This document shows positions 50,438 through 58,372 of a stretch of DNA of 64,000 nucleotides, in pieces. The stretch lies in assembly GCA_965220855.1 (NCBI GenBank), contig CBDCQY010000001.1, forward strand, positions 2,914,001 to 2,978,000. Direction: 5' to 3'. Each line of letters begins with the position of its first letter. The first letter of the stretch is position 1. The position numbers and the translations under genes are program-made. The notes under the pieces are model-generated. The model saw only the letters and a program-made list of their open reading frames with translations. It was not told the DNA's origin and ran no database searches. The stretch is from Bin95 sp965220855 (GTDB lineage Bacteria; Pseudomonadota; Alphaproteobacteria; Bin95).

Positions 50438-51883
50438 ATGGCGGGGGAGGGGCCTCGGTTTCTGATCGTGGCGATGGACGGGCTTCGGCCCGACATGATT
50501 TCGGCCGAGGCCTGCCCGACGGTGGCGCGCTTTCTGGCCGAGGGCTGCGTCTGGCCGAACGCGCGCAGCCTCTTTCCGAGCGAGACCCGCGTCGTCACGC
50601 CGAGCGTCGCCACCGGGGCCTGGCCGGCCCGGCACGGGCTGGTGGCCAACAGCTTCACCGCGTCGGACTCGGGCCTCGCCATCAACACCGCGCCGGTGGA
50701 GGGGCTGCTCGCGGCCGTCGCGCATTACGGCGATGCGCTGGTCGGCGCGCCCACGCTCGGCGACCGGCTGGCGGCCGCCGACAAGCGCTTCGCCGTCGTC
50801 TCCTCCGGCACCGCCGGCAACGCCTGGTGCCTCAACCCCCGGGCGCGCGGGCGCGGCCAGGCGGTGTTCTCCGTTCAGGGGCCGGAAGTAAGCTCGCCGG
50901 CGGCGAACCATGCCGACCTCGCGGCGCGCTTCGGGCCGGTTCCCGACCAGGCGCTGCCCAATCTCGGCCGCTGCGCCTACGCCACGCGCGTGCTGCTGGA
51001 GGACATGCTGCCCCGCCTCGACCCGCATGTGGCGATCCTCTGGTATTCCGAGCCCGACATCGCCATGCATTACGCCGGCATCGGCTCGCCCGCCTGCCGG
51101 GAGGCGCTCGCCTTCGTCGATGGCGAGTTCGCGCAGCTGCTGGCGGCCCTGGAGGCCCGGCCCGACGCCGCGCGCTGGAACGTCATCCTGCTCTCCGACC
51201 ACGGCCAGGTCACCATCCGGCGCAAGATCGATGTGGCGGCCGAGATGCGCGCCGCCGGCTTCGCCGCCGGGCCCGGCCTCGACGCCGACACGGACTATGC
51301 CGTGGTCTCCTCCTCGGCCGGCAATATCCGCGCGCGCGACGGCAAGCTCGACCGGCTCGCCGACTGGCTCCGCGAACAGCCCTGGACGGGCCTCCTGTTC
51401 GCGCGCGGGACGGGCGGCCCGGAAGGCGGCGTCGCCGGCTCCTTCGCCCTCGATCTGGTCGGCCTCGACCATCCGCGCACGCCGGAGCTGGTCTATACGC
51501 TCGCCCAGGACGATGAGCCGAACGCGCACGGCTTCAAGGGCGGTTCGCTCGCCGGGCTGGACGACCCGCCGCCGGCCGGCTTCGGCGGCATCCATGGCGG
51601 CCTGCACGCGAAGGAGCTGCACTGCCTGATGGCGGCGAGCGGACCGCTCTTCCCGGCCGCCGCCAGGGCCGAAGCGCCGGTCGGCCCGATCGACATCGCG
51701 CCGACCGTGCTCGCCGCCTTCGGCATCGAGCCGACCGAAACGGTCGATGGCGGGCCGCTGGTGCGCCCCGGCCTCGGCGAGCGGCTCGCCTTCGAGACCG
51801 CCGCCGGGGGCTACGCCGCCCGGCTGGAAATGCTGGAGGTCGGCGGCCGGCGCTATCTCGACCGCGCCTGGCGGGCCAGCTGA
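50438..51883 (+). CDS. Alkaline phosphatase-superfamily protein (nucleotide pyrophosphatase/phosphodiesterase type)
   Basis: This 481-residue enzyme belongs to the type I phosphodiesterase/nucleotide pyrophosphatase family. Metal-site residues are visible in AMDGLRPDM near residue 13, a Thr/Ser nucleophile region in LFPSETRVVTPSV, the family motif GAWPARHGLVANSF, SEPDIAMHYAG, and the metal-binding LLSDHGQVTI. It has no evident signal peptide. A strong GAGAGGGGGG precedes the ATG at 50438. Its 3' end overlaps that of the EamA gene tail-to-tail by 31 bases. Confidence 0.85.
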   Translation: MAGEGPRFLIVAMDGLRPDMISAEACPTVARFLAEGCVWPNARSLFPSETRVVTPSVATGAWPARHGLVANSFTASDSGLAINTAPVEGLLAAVAHYGDALVGAPTLGDRLAAADKRFAVVSSGTAGNAWCLNPRARGRGQAVFSVQGPEVSSPAANHADLAARFGPVPDQALPNLGRCAYATRVLLEDMLPRLDPHVAILWYSEPDIAMHYAGIGSPACREALAFVDGEFAQLLAALEARPDAARWNVILLSDHGQVTIRRKIDVAAEMRAAGFAAGPGLDADTDYAVVSSSAGNIRARDGKLDRLADWLREQPWTGLLFARGTGGPEGGVAGSFALDLVGLDHPRTPELVYTLAQDDEPNAHGFKGGSLAGLDDPPPAGFGGIHGGLHAKELHCLMAASGPLFPAAARAEAPVGPIDIAPTVLAAFGIEPTETVDGGPLVRPGLGERLAFETAAGGYAARLEMLEVGGRRYLDRAWRAS

Positions 51884-52749
51884 GCCTCGCGCCGCACGAC
51901 ATAGAAGGTGGCGGCGAAGATCACCGCCCCGCCGGCCAGCGCCCAGAGCGAGGGCGTCTCGCCGAACAGCAGCAACGCCGCCAGCACCATCATCGGCAGG
52001 CGGGTGAACTCCCAGGGCATCACCAGGGTGAGGTCCGCCAGCGCCATGGCGCGGGTGATCGCGATATGGCCGAGCGTCCCCACGCCGGCCAGCAGCAGCA
52101 GCACCGCCCAGGTCTCCGGCCCCGGCCACTTCCAGACGAACAGCGCCGGAACCAGAGAGACCGGCGCGATGATCGCGGCCGCCAGGAAGACGATGCGCTC
52201 CGCCGGCTCCTGGCGCGTCAGCTGCTTCACCACCAGGGTCGAGGCGGCGAGCAGGATGGCGTTGGCGAGAGCGAAGCCCGCGCCCGCGCCGAGGCCCGAC
52301 AGGTCCGGGCGCAGCACCAGCATGGCGCCGAAAAAGCCCACCACGATCGCCGTCCAGCGCCGGGCGCGCACCGTCTCGCCCAGCAGCAGCGCCGCGCCGG
52401 CGGTGGCGAAGAGCGGCATGGTGAAGGAAAGCGCCGTCGCATCCGCGAACGGCAGCACGATGATCGCCCAGAAGCCGCAGATCATCCCCGCCGTGCCGAA
52501 CAGGCCGCGCATGGCGTAGAGATGCCAGGGAAAGCCCGGCCGCCGGAGCGCGCTGAGATCGAGCCGCCCGAGAAAGGGCGCCATGAAGACCAGCACCAGC
52601 AGATTGCGGAAGAAGACGATCTCGAAGGGATGCAGCTCCGCCGAGGCGAGGCGGATGCACACGCTCATGCCGGTGAAGCCGGCCATCGCCGCCAGGGCCA
52701 GCAGGCCGGCGCGAACCGGCGCCGCCAGGCCCCGCCAGGCGGTTCTCAG
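51853..52749 (-). CDS. EamA/DMT-family transporter, probable CTG start
   Basis: This 298-residue inner-membrane protein has ten hydrophobic helices and two EamA repeats, typical of drug/metabolite transporters; the substrate is unknown. Helix 1 (RAGLLALAAMAGFTGMSVC) has no ATG, GTG or TTG before it except an internal ATG that would cut it. CTG at 52749 is in frame and overlaps the trcR stop as CTGA, so I propose it as the start; ATT at 52755 is an alternative. It is probably cotranscribed with trcR. Confidence 0.8.
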   Translation of the reverse strand: MRTAWRGLAAPVRAGLLALAAMAGFTGMSVCIRLASAELHPFEIVFFRNLLVLVFMAPFLGRLDLSALRRPGFPWHLYAMRGLFGTAGMICGFWAIIVLPFADATALSFTMPLFATAGAALLLGETVRARRWTAIVVGFFGAMLVLRPDLSGLGAGAGFALANAILLAASTLVVKQLTRQEPAERIVFLAAAIIAPVSLVPALFVWKWPGPETWAVLLLLAGVGTLGHIAITRAMALADLTLVMPWEFTRLPMMVLAALLLFGETPSLWALAGGAVIFAATFYVVRREAQLARQARSR

Positions 52750-53357
52750 CCGAATGGCAGCGGCTCGTCTTCGTCCGCCGGCAGCTCGGCCGGCGGGCGT
52801 TCGGCGGCCTCCAGCGCCTCGCGCTCCTCCGCCGGCAGGCGCGCGCGCGCCTTCGAGATCGCCTGCGAGAGGTCGATATAGGTGCAAAGCCCGATATCCA
52901 CCGGATGCTGCGGGCGGATATTGGCGGTGTTCCAGTGGGTGCGGTCGCGCACCGCGTTGATGGTGGTGCGCGTGGTGCCGACCAGCTTGCCGATCTGCGC
53001 GTCGGAGAGCTCGGGATGGTGGCGCAGCAGCCAGGCGATGGCGTCGGGCTTGTCCTGGCGCTTGGCGACCGGCGTGTAGCGCGGCCCCTTGCTGCGCGCG
53101 CTGACGCGCGGCCCGCTGCGCCGGGCCATGACCAGGCGCTCGTCGGGCAGCGCCTCGCAGCGGGCGATCTCGTCGCGCGTCAGGTCTCCCTGCGTGACGG
53201 GATCGCGCCCGTTGATGCCGGCGCCGATATCGCCGTCCGCCAGCGCCTGCACTTCCAGCATGTGCAGGCCGCAAAAGGCGCCGATCTGCTCGAAGGTGAG
53301 GCGGGTGTTGTCGATCAGCCAGACCGCCGTCGCCTTCGGCATCAGGGGCGTGTCCAT
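52746..53357 (-). CDS. trcR: DUF1013 cell-cycle transcriptional regulator TrcR
   Basis: This 203-residue protein matches the alphaproteobacterial DUF1013 family, named TrcR for transcriptional control of cell-cycle genes. It contains two HTH-like segments: AVWLIDNTRLTFEQIGAFCG near residue 15 and LSDAQIGKLVGTTRTTINAV near residue 110, followed by HWNTANIRPQHPVDIGLC and an acidic tail. I take the ATG at 53357 as start, since the sequence upstream to the TTG at 53396 has no family match. The large palindromic element lies immediately upstream. Confidence 0.8.
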   Translation of the reverse strand: MDTPLMPKATAVWLIDNTRLTFEQIGAFCGLHMLEVQALADGDIGAGINGRDPVTQGDLTRDEIARCEALPDERLVMARRSGPRVSARSKGPRYTPVAKRQDKPDAIAWLLRHHPELSDAQIGKLVGTTRTTINAVRDRTHWNTANIRPQHPVDIGLCTYIDLSQAISKARARLPAEEREALEAAERPPAELPADEDEPLPFG

Positions 53358-53430
53358 GAACTGGGCGCTCCCGGTTCCGAAAAGGGGTGTCTCCAAGATG
53401 TAGGACGCCTGCCGGCGGATTGCAAAGGTC

Positions 53431-53698
53431 AGCCCGCCTTTCTCCCGAATGCCATGGCCTGCGCGGCGCTGTCGGGCCGGCAGGGCAGGAGAGCGGCGCC
53501 GCGCGATGCGGGGACATCGGGCAAGCCGCTCGACGCACCCTGCCGGCCCGACAGCGCCGCCCTCCGGGTCGCGCCCAGGCGTCCGCCCGCAGCGTTGCGG
53601 GCCTCGACCGTAGTTCCTGCTACGCCCTTCGGCCCGCGCCTTGCGGATCGAACGCCTGGACGCGACGCAGGCCGTGGCATTCGGGAGAAAGGCGGGCT
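53431..53698. repeat. 268-bp nested palindromic element (closing stem plus two hairpin arms)
   Basis: The ends are inverted repeats of 34 bp with two mismatches (53431-53464 and 53665-53698). Inside, a perfect 21-bp inverted repeat (53465-53485 with 53538-53558) forms arm B, whose loop holds nested pairs GAGCGGC/GCCGCTC and CGATG/CATCG. A 15-bp inverted repeat with one mismatch (53568-53582 with 53652-53666) forms arm C, with nested GCGGGCC/GGCCCGC (53597-53603, 53631-53637) and CGTAG/CTACG. The whole forms a three-way junction in DNA or RNA. It encodes no protein that I can see, lies between the PIG3-like gene and trcR, and shares its outer arm with a solo copy at 1239-1273. Confidence 0.8.
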
Positions 53699-54692
53699 AA
53701 GGGATCAGCAGGATCTTGCCGATATGCGCGCTCGACTCCATCAGCCGGTGCGCGGCGGCGGCTTCGGCGAGCGGAAAGCGCGCATGGGTGACCGGGCGGA
53801 GCCGCCCGCTGGCGAACAGCGGCCAGGCGTAATCCGAGACCGCGCGGCAGATCTGCCCCTTCTCCTCGACCGGGCGCGGGCGGAGCGTGGAGCCGGTCAC
53901 GGTCAGATGCTTGCGGTGGACCAGGCCGAAATCGGCCTCCACGACCGTACCCGCCATCAGGGCCACGAAACAGAGCCGCCCGCCCGGATTGAGCAGCTCC
54001 AGCTGGCGGGGAATATAGTCGCCGCCCACCATGTCGAGGATGACGTCGACCCCGCCGGCGGCCTCGCGCGCGGCGGCGACGAAATCCTCCTTGCGATAGT
54101 CGATGGCGCGATGGGCGCCGAGCGCCTCGCAGGCCCTGACCTTCTCCGGCGAGCCGGCCGTGGCCAGCACGGTGCAGCCCCAGGCCCTGGCGAGCTGGAT
54201 CGCGGTCACGCCGATGCCGCTGGAGCCGCCCTGGGCCAAGAAGACCTCGCCCGGACGGAGGGCGGAGCGGTCGAACACATTGGTCCACACCGTGCAATAG
54301 GTCTCCGGCAGGCCGCCGGCCTCGACGAGATCGACGCCCTCCGGGACGGCCATGCATTGCTCGACCGGCGCGGCGCAATATTCGCCGTAGCCGTCGGCGG
54401 AGAGCAGGGCGCAGACGGCGTCGCCCTCCGCCCAGCCCGCGACGCCCTCGCCGAGCGCGGCCACCGTGCCGGAACATTCCAGCCCCGGAATGTCCGAGAG
54501 GCCGGGCGGCATCGGATACTGGCCCATGCGCTGCAGGCAGTCGGCGCGGTTGACGCCGGCGGCCGCGATGCGGATCAGCAGCTCTCCGGGGCCGGGAGCC
54601 GGCAGCGGGCGGCGGGTCGGGACCAGCGCTTCCGGCCCGCCGGGGGCGCGGATCTCGATTGCGGTCATCTCGTCGGGCAGGGCGTTGGCCAT
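53697..54692 (-). CDS. PIG3-type NAD(P)H:quinone oxidoreductase
   Basis: This 331-residue zinc-free medium-chain reductase has the PIG3 pattern: AGVNRADCLQRMGQYPMPPG, the mid PETYCTVWTNVF, the cofactor loop GGSSGIGVTAIQLA near residue 150, and the late STLRPRPVEEKGQI. It reduces quinones or aldehydes with NADPH. The stop codon lies within the last two bases of the palindromic element. It is divergent from the DUF1192 gene. Confidence 0.9.
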   Translation of the reverse strand: MANALPDEMTAIEIRAPGGPEALVPTRRPLPAPGPGELLIRIAAAGVNRADCLQRMGQYPMPPGLSDIPGLECSGTVAALGEGVAGWAEGDAVCALLSADGYGEYCAAPVEQCMAVPEGVDLVEAGGLPETYCTVWTNVFDRSALRPGEVFLAQGGSSGIGVTAIQLARAWGCTVLATAGSPEKVRACEALGAHRAIDYRKEDFVAAAREAAGGVDVILDMVGGDYIPRQLELLNPGGRLCFVALMAGTVVEADFGLVHRKHLTVTGSTLRPRPVEEKGQICRAVSDYAWPLFASGRLRPVTHARFPLAEAAAAHRLMESSAHIGKILLIP

Positions 54693-54750
54693 CGGCGCGC
54701 TTTCCGGCTAAAGGGGAGTGTCGGCAGACATTCGCAAGCGGAGGCCCGCC

Positions 54751-54936
54751 ATGCAAGACGAGGATGCGCCGCCCCGGCATTCCGCCTGGCGGCTCGGCGA
54801 CGATCTGTCCCGCTTCTCGGTCGGCGATCTGGAGGCGCTGGCGGCCGCGCTCCGCGAGGAGGCGGCCCGCGTCGAGGCCGAGCGCGCGCGCAAGCAGGCG
54901 GCCATCGGCGGGGCGGCCGCGCTGTTCAAAAGCTGA
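54751..54936 (+). CDS. DUF1192 family small protein
   Basis: This 61-residue protein matches the alphaproteobacterial DUF1192 family: an acidic start (MQDEDAPP), LGDDLSRFSVGDLEALAAAL, a charged coiled-coil helix and the family-typical ending ALFKS. The function is unknown. GCGGAGG precedes the ATG at 54751. Confidence 0.75.
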   Translation: MQDEDAPPRHSAWRLGDDLSRFSVGDLEALAAALREEAARVEAERARKQAAIGGAAALFKS

Positions 54937-54990
54937 GCCGGGCATGGTAATCTGGCGGCCCTGTCGAAACGGAAGCCGGGAGCCGGGCGC

Positions 54991-55191
54991 GTGAAGATCA
55001 AGGTCGATTCCGGGCTCTGTGAGGGCCATAACCGCTGTTACGCCCTGGCGCCGGGCCTGTTCGCGGTGGACGATTACGGGCTGTCGGAGGCGCGAGACGG
55101 CGGCGTGGTGCCGCCGGGCCAGGAAGAGCTGGCGCGGCTCGCCATCGACAATTGCCCGGAATTCGCCATATCGATCGTCGAGGACGAGTGA
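54991..55191 (+). CDS. [3Fe-4S] ferredoxin, P450 redox partner
   Basis: This 66-residue ferredoxin has C10-E-G-H13-N-R-C16 and C55-P, the CxxHxxC...CP pattern in which His replaces the second cluster cysteine, as in ferredoxins that serve cytochrome P450s. It would donate electrons to the two P450s encoded directly downstream; the first starts 28 nt after its stop. It begins with GTG. No ferredoxin reductase gene is in the window, so the reductase must be encoded elsewhere. Confidence 0.88.
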   Translation: MKIKVDSGLCEGHNRCYALAPGLFAVDDYGLSEARDGGVVPPGQEELARLAIDNCPEFAISIVEDE

Positions 55192-55219
55192 CGGCAGACG
55201 CTGCCGGGAAGGGGACGCG

Positions 55220-56452
55220 ATGAGCGAGGAATCCGGAACCTGTCCGGTCCACGACTGGGCGAAGGATTACGACATCTTCGACGAGGGCTATGTGCGCGAT
55301 CCGGCGCCGGTCTGGGAGGAGTTGCGCGGCCGCTGCCCCATCGCCCACACCGAGCGCTGGGGCGGCTCCTGGCTGCCGACCCGCTATCGGGACCTGCAGC
55401 AGATGGTCAAGATGGTGCCGGCGCTGTCCTCGCGCTCGCCGGCGGTGGTGGCGCCCTCGCCGGAGCTGCGCGAGGAGCTGGTCGCCGAGGCCAAGCAATA
55501 TGGCAGCGAGAACCCGCCGATCACCGCCGATCCCCCGGAGCACATGCCCTTCCGGCGGCTGATCCTGCCCTTCTTCTCGCCCCATGCGGTGGAGGCGCAC
55601 ATTCCCTATACGCGCGCGCTCTGCAACGAGCTGATCGACGGCTTCATCGACAAGGGCCGGGCGGACGCGGCTGCGGACTATGCGCAGCAGATCACGCCGC
55701 GCGTGATCGCGCATATTCTCGGCATCGACCCCAATCGCGCCGACGATTTCGTCACCTGGGTGCGCGGCCTGCTGGAGTTCGGGCTGACGCAGCCGGAGTT
55801 GCGCATCAAATATCGCCGCGTCATCCGGGACTATTTCCAGGAGCTGGTGACCGAGCGGCGCGCGGCCCTGCGCGACGATACGATCTCCCGGCTGATGGAG
55901 GCCGAGGTCGAGGGCCGCAAGCTCGACGACTATCAGGTGGTGGGGGTGTGCTTCCTGCTGCTGGTGGCCGGCATCGACACCACCTGGAGCTCGATCTCCT
56001 CCTCGCTCTTCCATTTCGCCAGCCACCCGGAAGACCAGGCGCGGATGCGCGCCGAGCCGGAGCTGCTGCCGACCGCGGTGGAGGAGCTGCTGCGCTTCTA
56101 TTCCCCGGTGACCATGGCGCGCAAGGTGACCGAGCCGGTCTCGATGTCGGGGGCGGAGATGGTTCCGGGCGACCGGGTGCTGCTCAACTTCCCGGCCGCC
56201 AACCGCGATCCCGAGATGTTCGAGCGCGCGGACGAGGTGGTGCTGGACCGCCAGCGCAACCGCCATATCGCCTTCGGCCTCGGCATCCATCGCTGCGCCG
56301 GCTCCAATCTGGCGCGCATGGAGATGCAGGTGGCGTTGCGGACCTGGTTCGACCGCGTGCCGGAATTCGCGCTGGAGGACCCCGAGGCCGTGGCCTGGGC
56401 CGGCGGCCAGGTGCGCGGCCCGCGCGCCGTGCCGGTGCGGTTCGCCGCGTGA
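55220..56452 (+). CDS. Cytochrome P450 (first of tandem pair)
   Basis: This 410-residue soluble bacterial P450 has the I-helix oxygen-activation motif LLVAGIDTTWSS, the K-helix ExxR in VEELLRFYS, and the heme-thiolate cysteine C359 in FGLGIHRCAGSNLAR. The N-terminus is CPVHDWAKDYDIFDEGYVRD. It is very similar throughout to the next P450, which indicates recent tandem duplication. The substrate is unknown. The ATG at 55220 has GGGAAGGGG upstream. Confidence 0.92.
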   Translation: MSEESGTCPVHDWAKDYDIFDEGYVRDPAPVWEELRGRCPIAHTERWGGSWLPTRYRDLQQMVKMVPALSSRSPAVVAPSPELREELVAEAKQYGSENPPITADPPEHMPFRRLILPFFSPHAVEAHIPYTRALCNELIDGFIDKGRADAAADYAQQITPRVIAHILGIDPNRADDFVTWVRGLLEFGLTQPELRIKYRRVIRDYFQELVTERRAALRDDTISRLMEAEVEGRKLDDYQVVGVCFLLLVAGIDTTWSSISSSLFHFASHPEDQARMRAEPELLPTAVEELLRFYSPVTMARKVTEPVSMSGAEMVPGDRVLLNFPAANRDPEMFERADEVVLDRQRNRHIAFGLGIHRCAGSNLARMEMQVALRTWFDRVPEFALEDPEAVAWAGGQVRGPRAVPVRFAA

Positions 56453-56486
56453 GGCGGCAGAGGTGAGCGAGCAGGAGGCCAGCCCG

Positions 56487-57731
56487 ATGACGGACGCGCC
56501 CGCAGCCTGCCCGGTGCATGACTGGGCGGAGGATTACGACATCTTCGATCCCGGCTATGTGCGCGATCCGGCGCCGGTCTGGGAGGAGCTGCGCGGGCGC
56601 TGCCCGATCGCGCACACGGAGCGCTGGGGCGGCTCCTGGCTGCCGACGCGCTATGAGGACCTGCAGCAGATGGTGCGCATGGTGCCGACGCTCTCCTCGC
56701 GCGCCCCGCTGGTGGTGCCGCCCTCGCCGGAGATGATGGAGATTCTGGAGGCCGAATACGAGAAATACGGCGAGGCCAGCCGGTCGCCGCCGATCACCTC
56801 CGACCCGCCGCGCCACCAGCCCTATCGGCGGCTCATCATGCCCTTCTTCTCGCCCCATGCGGTGGAGGGCTACATTCCCTATACGCGCGAGCTCTGCAAC
56901 GGGCTGATCGACGGCTTCATCGCCGAGGGCCGCGCCGACGCCGCCGCCGACTATGCCGAGCAGATCACGCCGCGCGTGATCGCGCATATTCTCGGCATCG
57001 ACCCTTCGCGCGCCGACGAGTTCGTCACCTGGGTGCGCGGCATTCTGGAGTTCGGGCTGACCGAGCCGAAGCAGATGCTGAAATATCGCAAGGCGGTGCG
57101 CGAGTTCTTCTACGAGATGATCGCCGAGCGGCGCGCCAACCCCACCGATGACGCGATTTCCAAACTGATCGCCTCCGAGGCCGAGGGCGAGAAGCTCGAC
57201 GACTACAAGATCGTCGGCATGTGCACCCTGCTGCTGATCGCCGGCATCGACACCACCTGGAGCGCGATTTCCTCCTCGCTGCTGCATTTCGCGACCCATC
57301 CGCAGGACCAGGCCCGGCTCCGCGCCGAGCCGGAGCTGCTGCCGACGGCGGTGGAGGAGCTGCTGCGCTTCTATTCGCCGGTCACCATGGCGCGCGAGGT
57401 GCTGGAGCCGGTGAGCGTGCGCGGCGTGGAGATGCAGCCGGGCGACAAGGTGCTGCTCAACTTCCCCGGCGCCAACCGCGATCCGGAGGCCTTCGAGCGC
57501 GCCGACGAGGTGGTGCTGGACCGCAAGCGCAACCGCCATATCGCCTTCGGCATCGGCATCCACCGCTGCGCCGGCTCCAACCTGGCGCGCATGGAGCTGC
57601 AGCTGGCGCTGCGCACCTGGTTCGACCGCCTCGCAGACTTCACCCTGGAAGACCCCGCCGCCGTCACCTGGGCCGGCGGCCAGGTCCGTGGACCGAGAAG
57701 CGTGCCCGTGCGCTTCGAGGCGGCGGCATGA
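56487..57731 (+). CDS. Cytochrome P450 (second of tandem pair)
   Basis: This 414-residue P450 parallels the first copy: I-helix LLIAGIDTTWSA, ExxR in VEELLRFYS and heme cysteine C361 in FGIGIHRCAGSNLAR. Differences cluster in the B'-C region (around residues 70-100) and the F-G region, where substrate contacts usually lie, so the two may differ in specificity. I prefer the ATG at 56487, which has AGGAGG at 8 nt, over an upstream GTG at 56463. Its stop overlaps folE (ATGA). Confidence 0.92.
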   Translation: MTDAPAACPVHDWAEDYDIFDPGYVRDPAPVWEELRGRCPIAHTERWGGSWLPTRYEDLQQMVRMVPTLSSRAPLVVPPSPEMMEILEAEYEKYGEASRSPPITSDPPRHQPYRRLIMPFFSPHAVEGYIPYTRELCNGLIDGFIAEGRADAAADYAEQITPRVIAHILGIDPSRADEFVTWVRGILEFGLTEPKQMLKYRKAVREFFYEMIAERRANPTDDAISKLIASEAEGEKLDDYKIVGMCTLLLIAGIDTTWSAISSSLLHFATHPQDQARLRAEPELLPTAVEELLRFYSPVTMAREVLEPVSVRGVEMQPGDKVLLNFPGANRDPEAFERADEVVLDRKRNRHIAFGIGIHRCAGSNLARMELQLALRTWFDRLADFTLEDPAAVTWAGGQVRGPRSVPVRFEAAA

Positions 57732-58354
57732 CCGCCCTCGACGCGCCCTCCATGCTCATGCGCTCGGCCGCCGGCCGGCCGAGCCGGGCCGAGGCCGAGG
57801 AGGCGGTGCGGACCTTGCTGCGCTGGGCGGGCGACGATCCCTCCCGCGAGGGGCTGGTGGGCACGCCGGACCGGGTGCTGCGCGCCTATGGCGAGTTCTT
57901 CGCCGGCTACAATGAAGACCCGGTGAGCGTGCTGGAGCGCACCTTCGAGGAGACCGCCGACTATGACGAGATGATCGTCGTGCGCGACATCCGCCTCGAA
58001 AGCCATTGCGAGCATCACGTCGTGCCGATCCTCGGCAAGGCCCATGTCGGCTATCTGCCGGCCGGGCGCGTGGTGGGTATCAGCAAGCTCGCCCGCATCG
58101 TCGAGATCTTCGCCCGGCGCCTCCAGATCCAGGAGCGGCTGACCGCCGAGATCGCCGACACCATCGACCAGGTGCTGCAGCCGCGCGGCGTCGCGGTGGT
58201 GATCGAGGCCACGCACATGTGCATGGCGACGCGCGGCATCCACAAGACCGAGTCCTCCACCGTCACCAGCCGGATGCTGGGCGGCTTCCGCAGCGACCCG
58301 ACCACCAGGCGCGAATTCCTGACCATGATCGCCGGCGGACGCGACTCGGTCTGA
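57728..58354 (+). CDS. folE: GTP cyclohydrolase I
   Basis: FolE converts GTP to 7,8-dihydroneopterin triphosphate, the first step of folate and pterin synthesis. The 208-residue protein has the zinc ligands Cys and His in SHCEHHVVPILGKAHVGYLP and the second Cys in EATHMCMATRG, plus the GRVVGISKLARIVEIFARR motif. It overlaps the second P450 by four bases, an unusual location that suggests it is expressed with the P450 operon. Confidence 0.95.
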   Translation: MTALDAPSMLMRSAAGRPSRAEAEEAVRTLLRWAGDDPSREGLVGTPDRVLRAYGEFFAGYNEDPVSVLERTFEETADYDEMIVVRDIRLESHCEHHVVPILGKAHVGYLPAGRVVGISKLARIVEIFARRLQIQERLTAEIADTIDQVLQPRGVAVVIEATHMCMATRGIHKTESSTVTSRMLGGFRSDPTTRREFLTMIAGGRDSV

Positions 58355-58372
58355 CGCCGGCCGGCATCCGGC

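Noticed and set aside
50293..50440. A minus-strand frame resembling the N-terminus of a membrane protein (ALSGALLAGFVILAW), possibly truncated by the T6SS locus.
   Set aside because: Its ATG would share bases with the ATG of the divergent phosphatase gene, leaving no room for promoters, and I cannot recognise a family with confidence.
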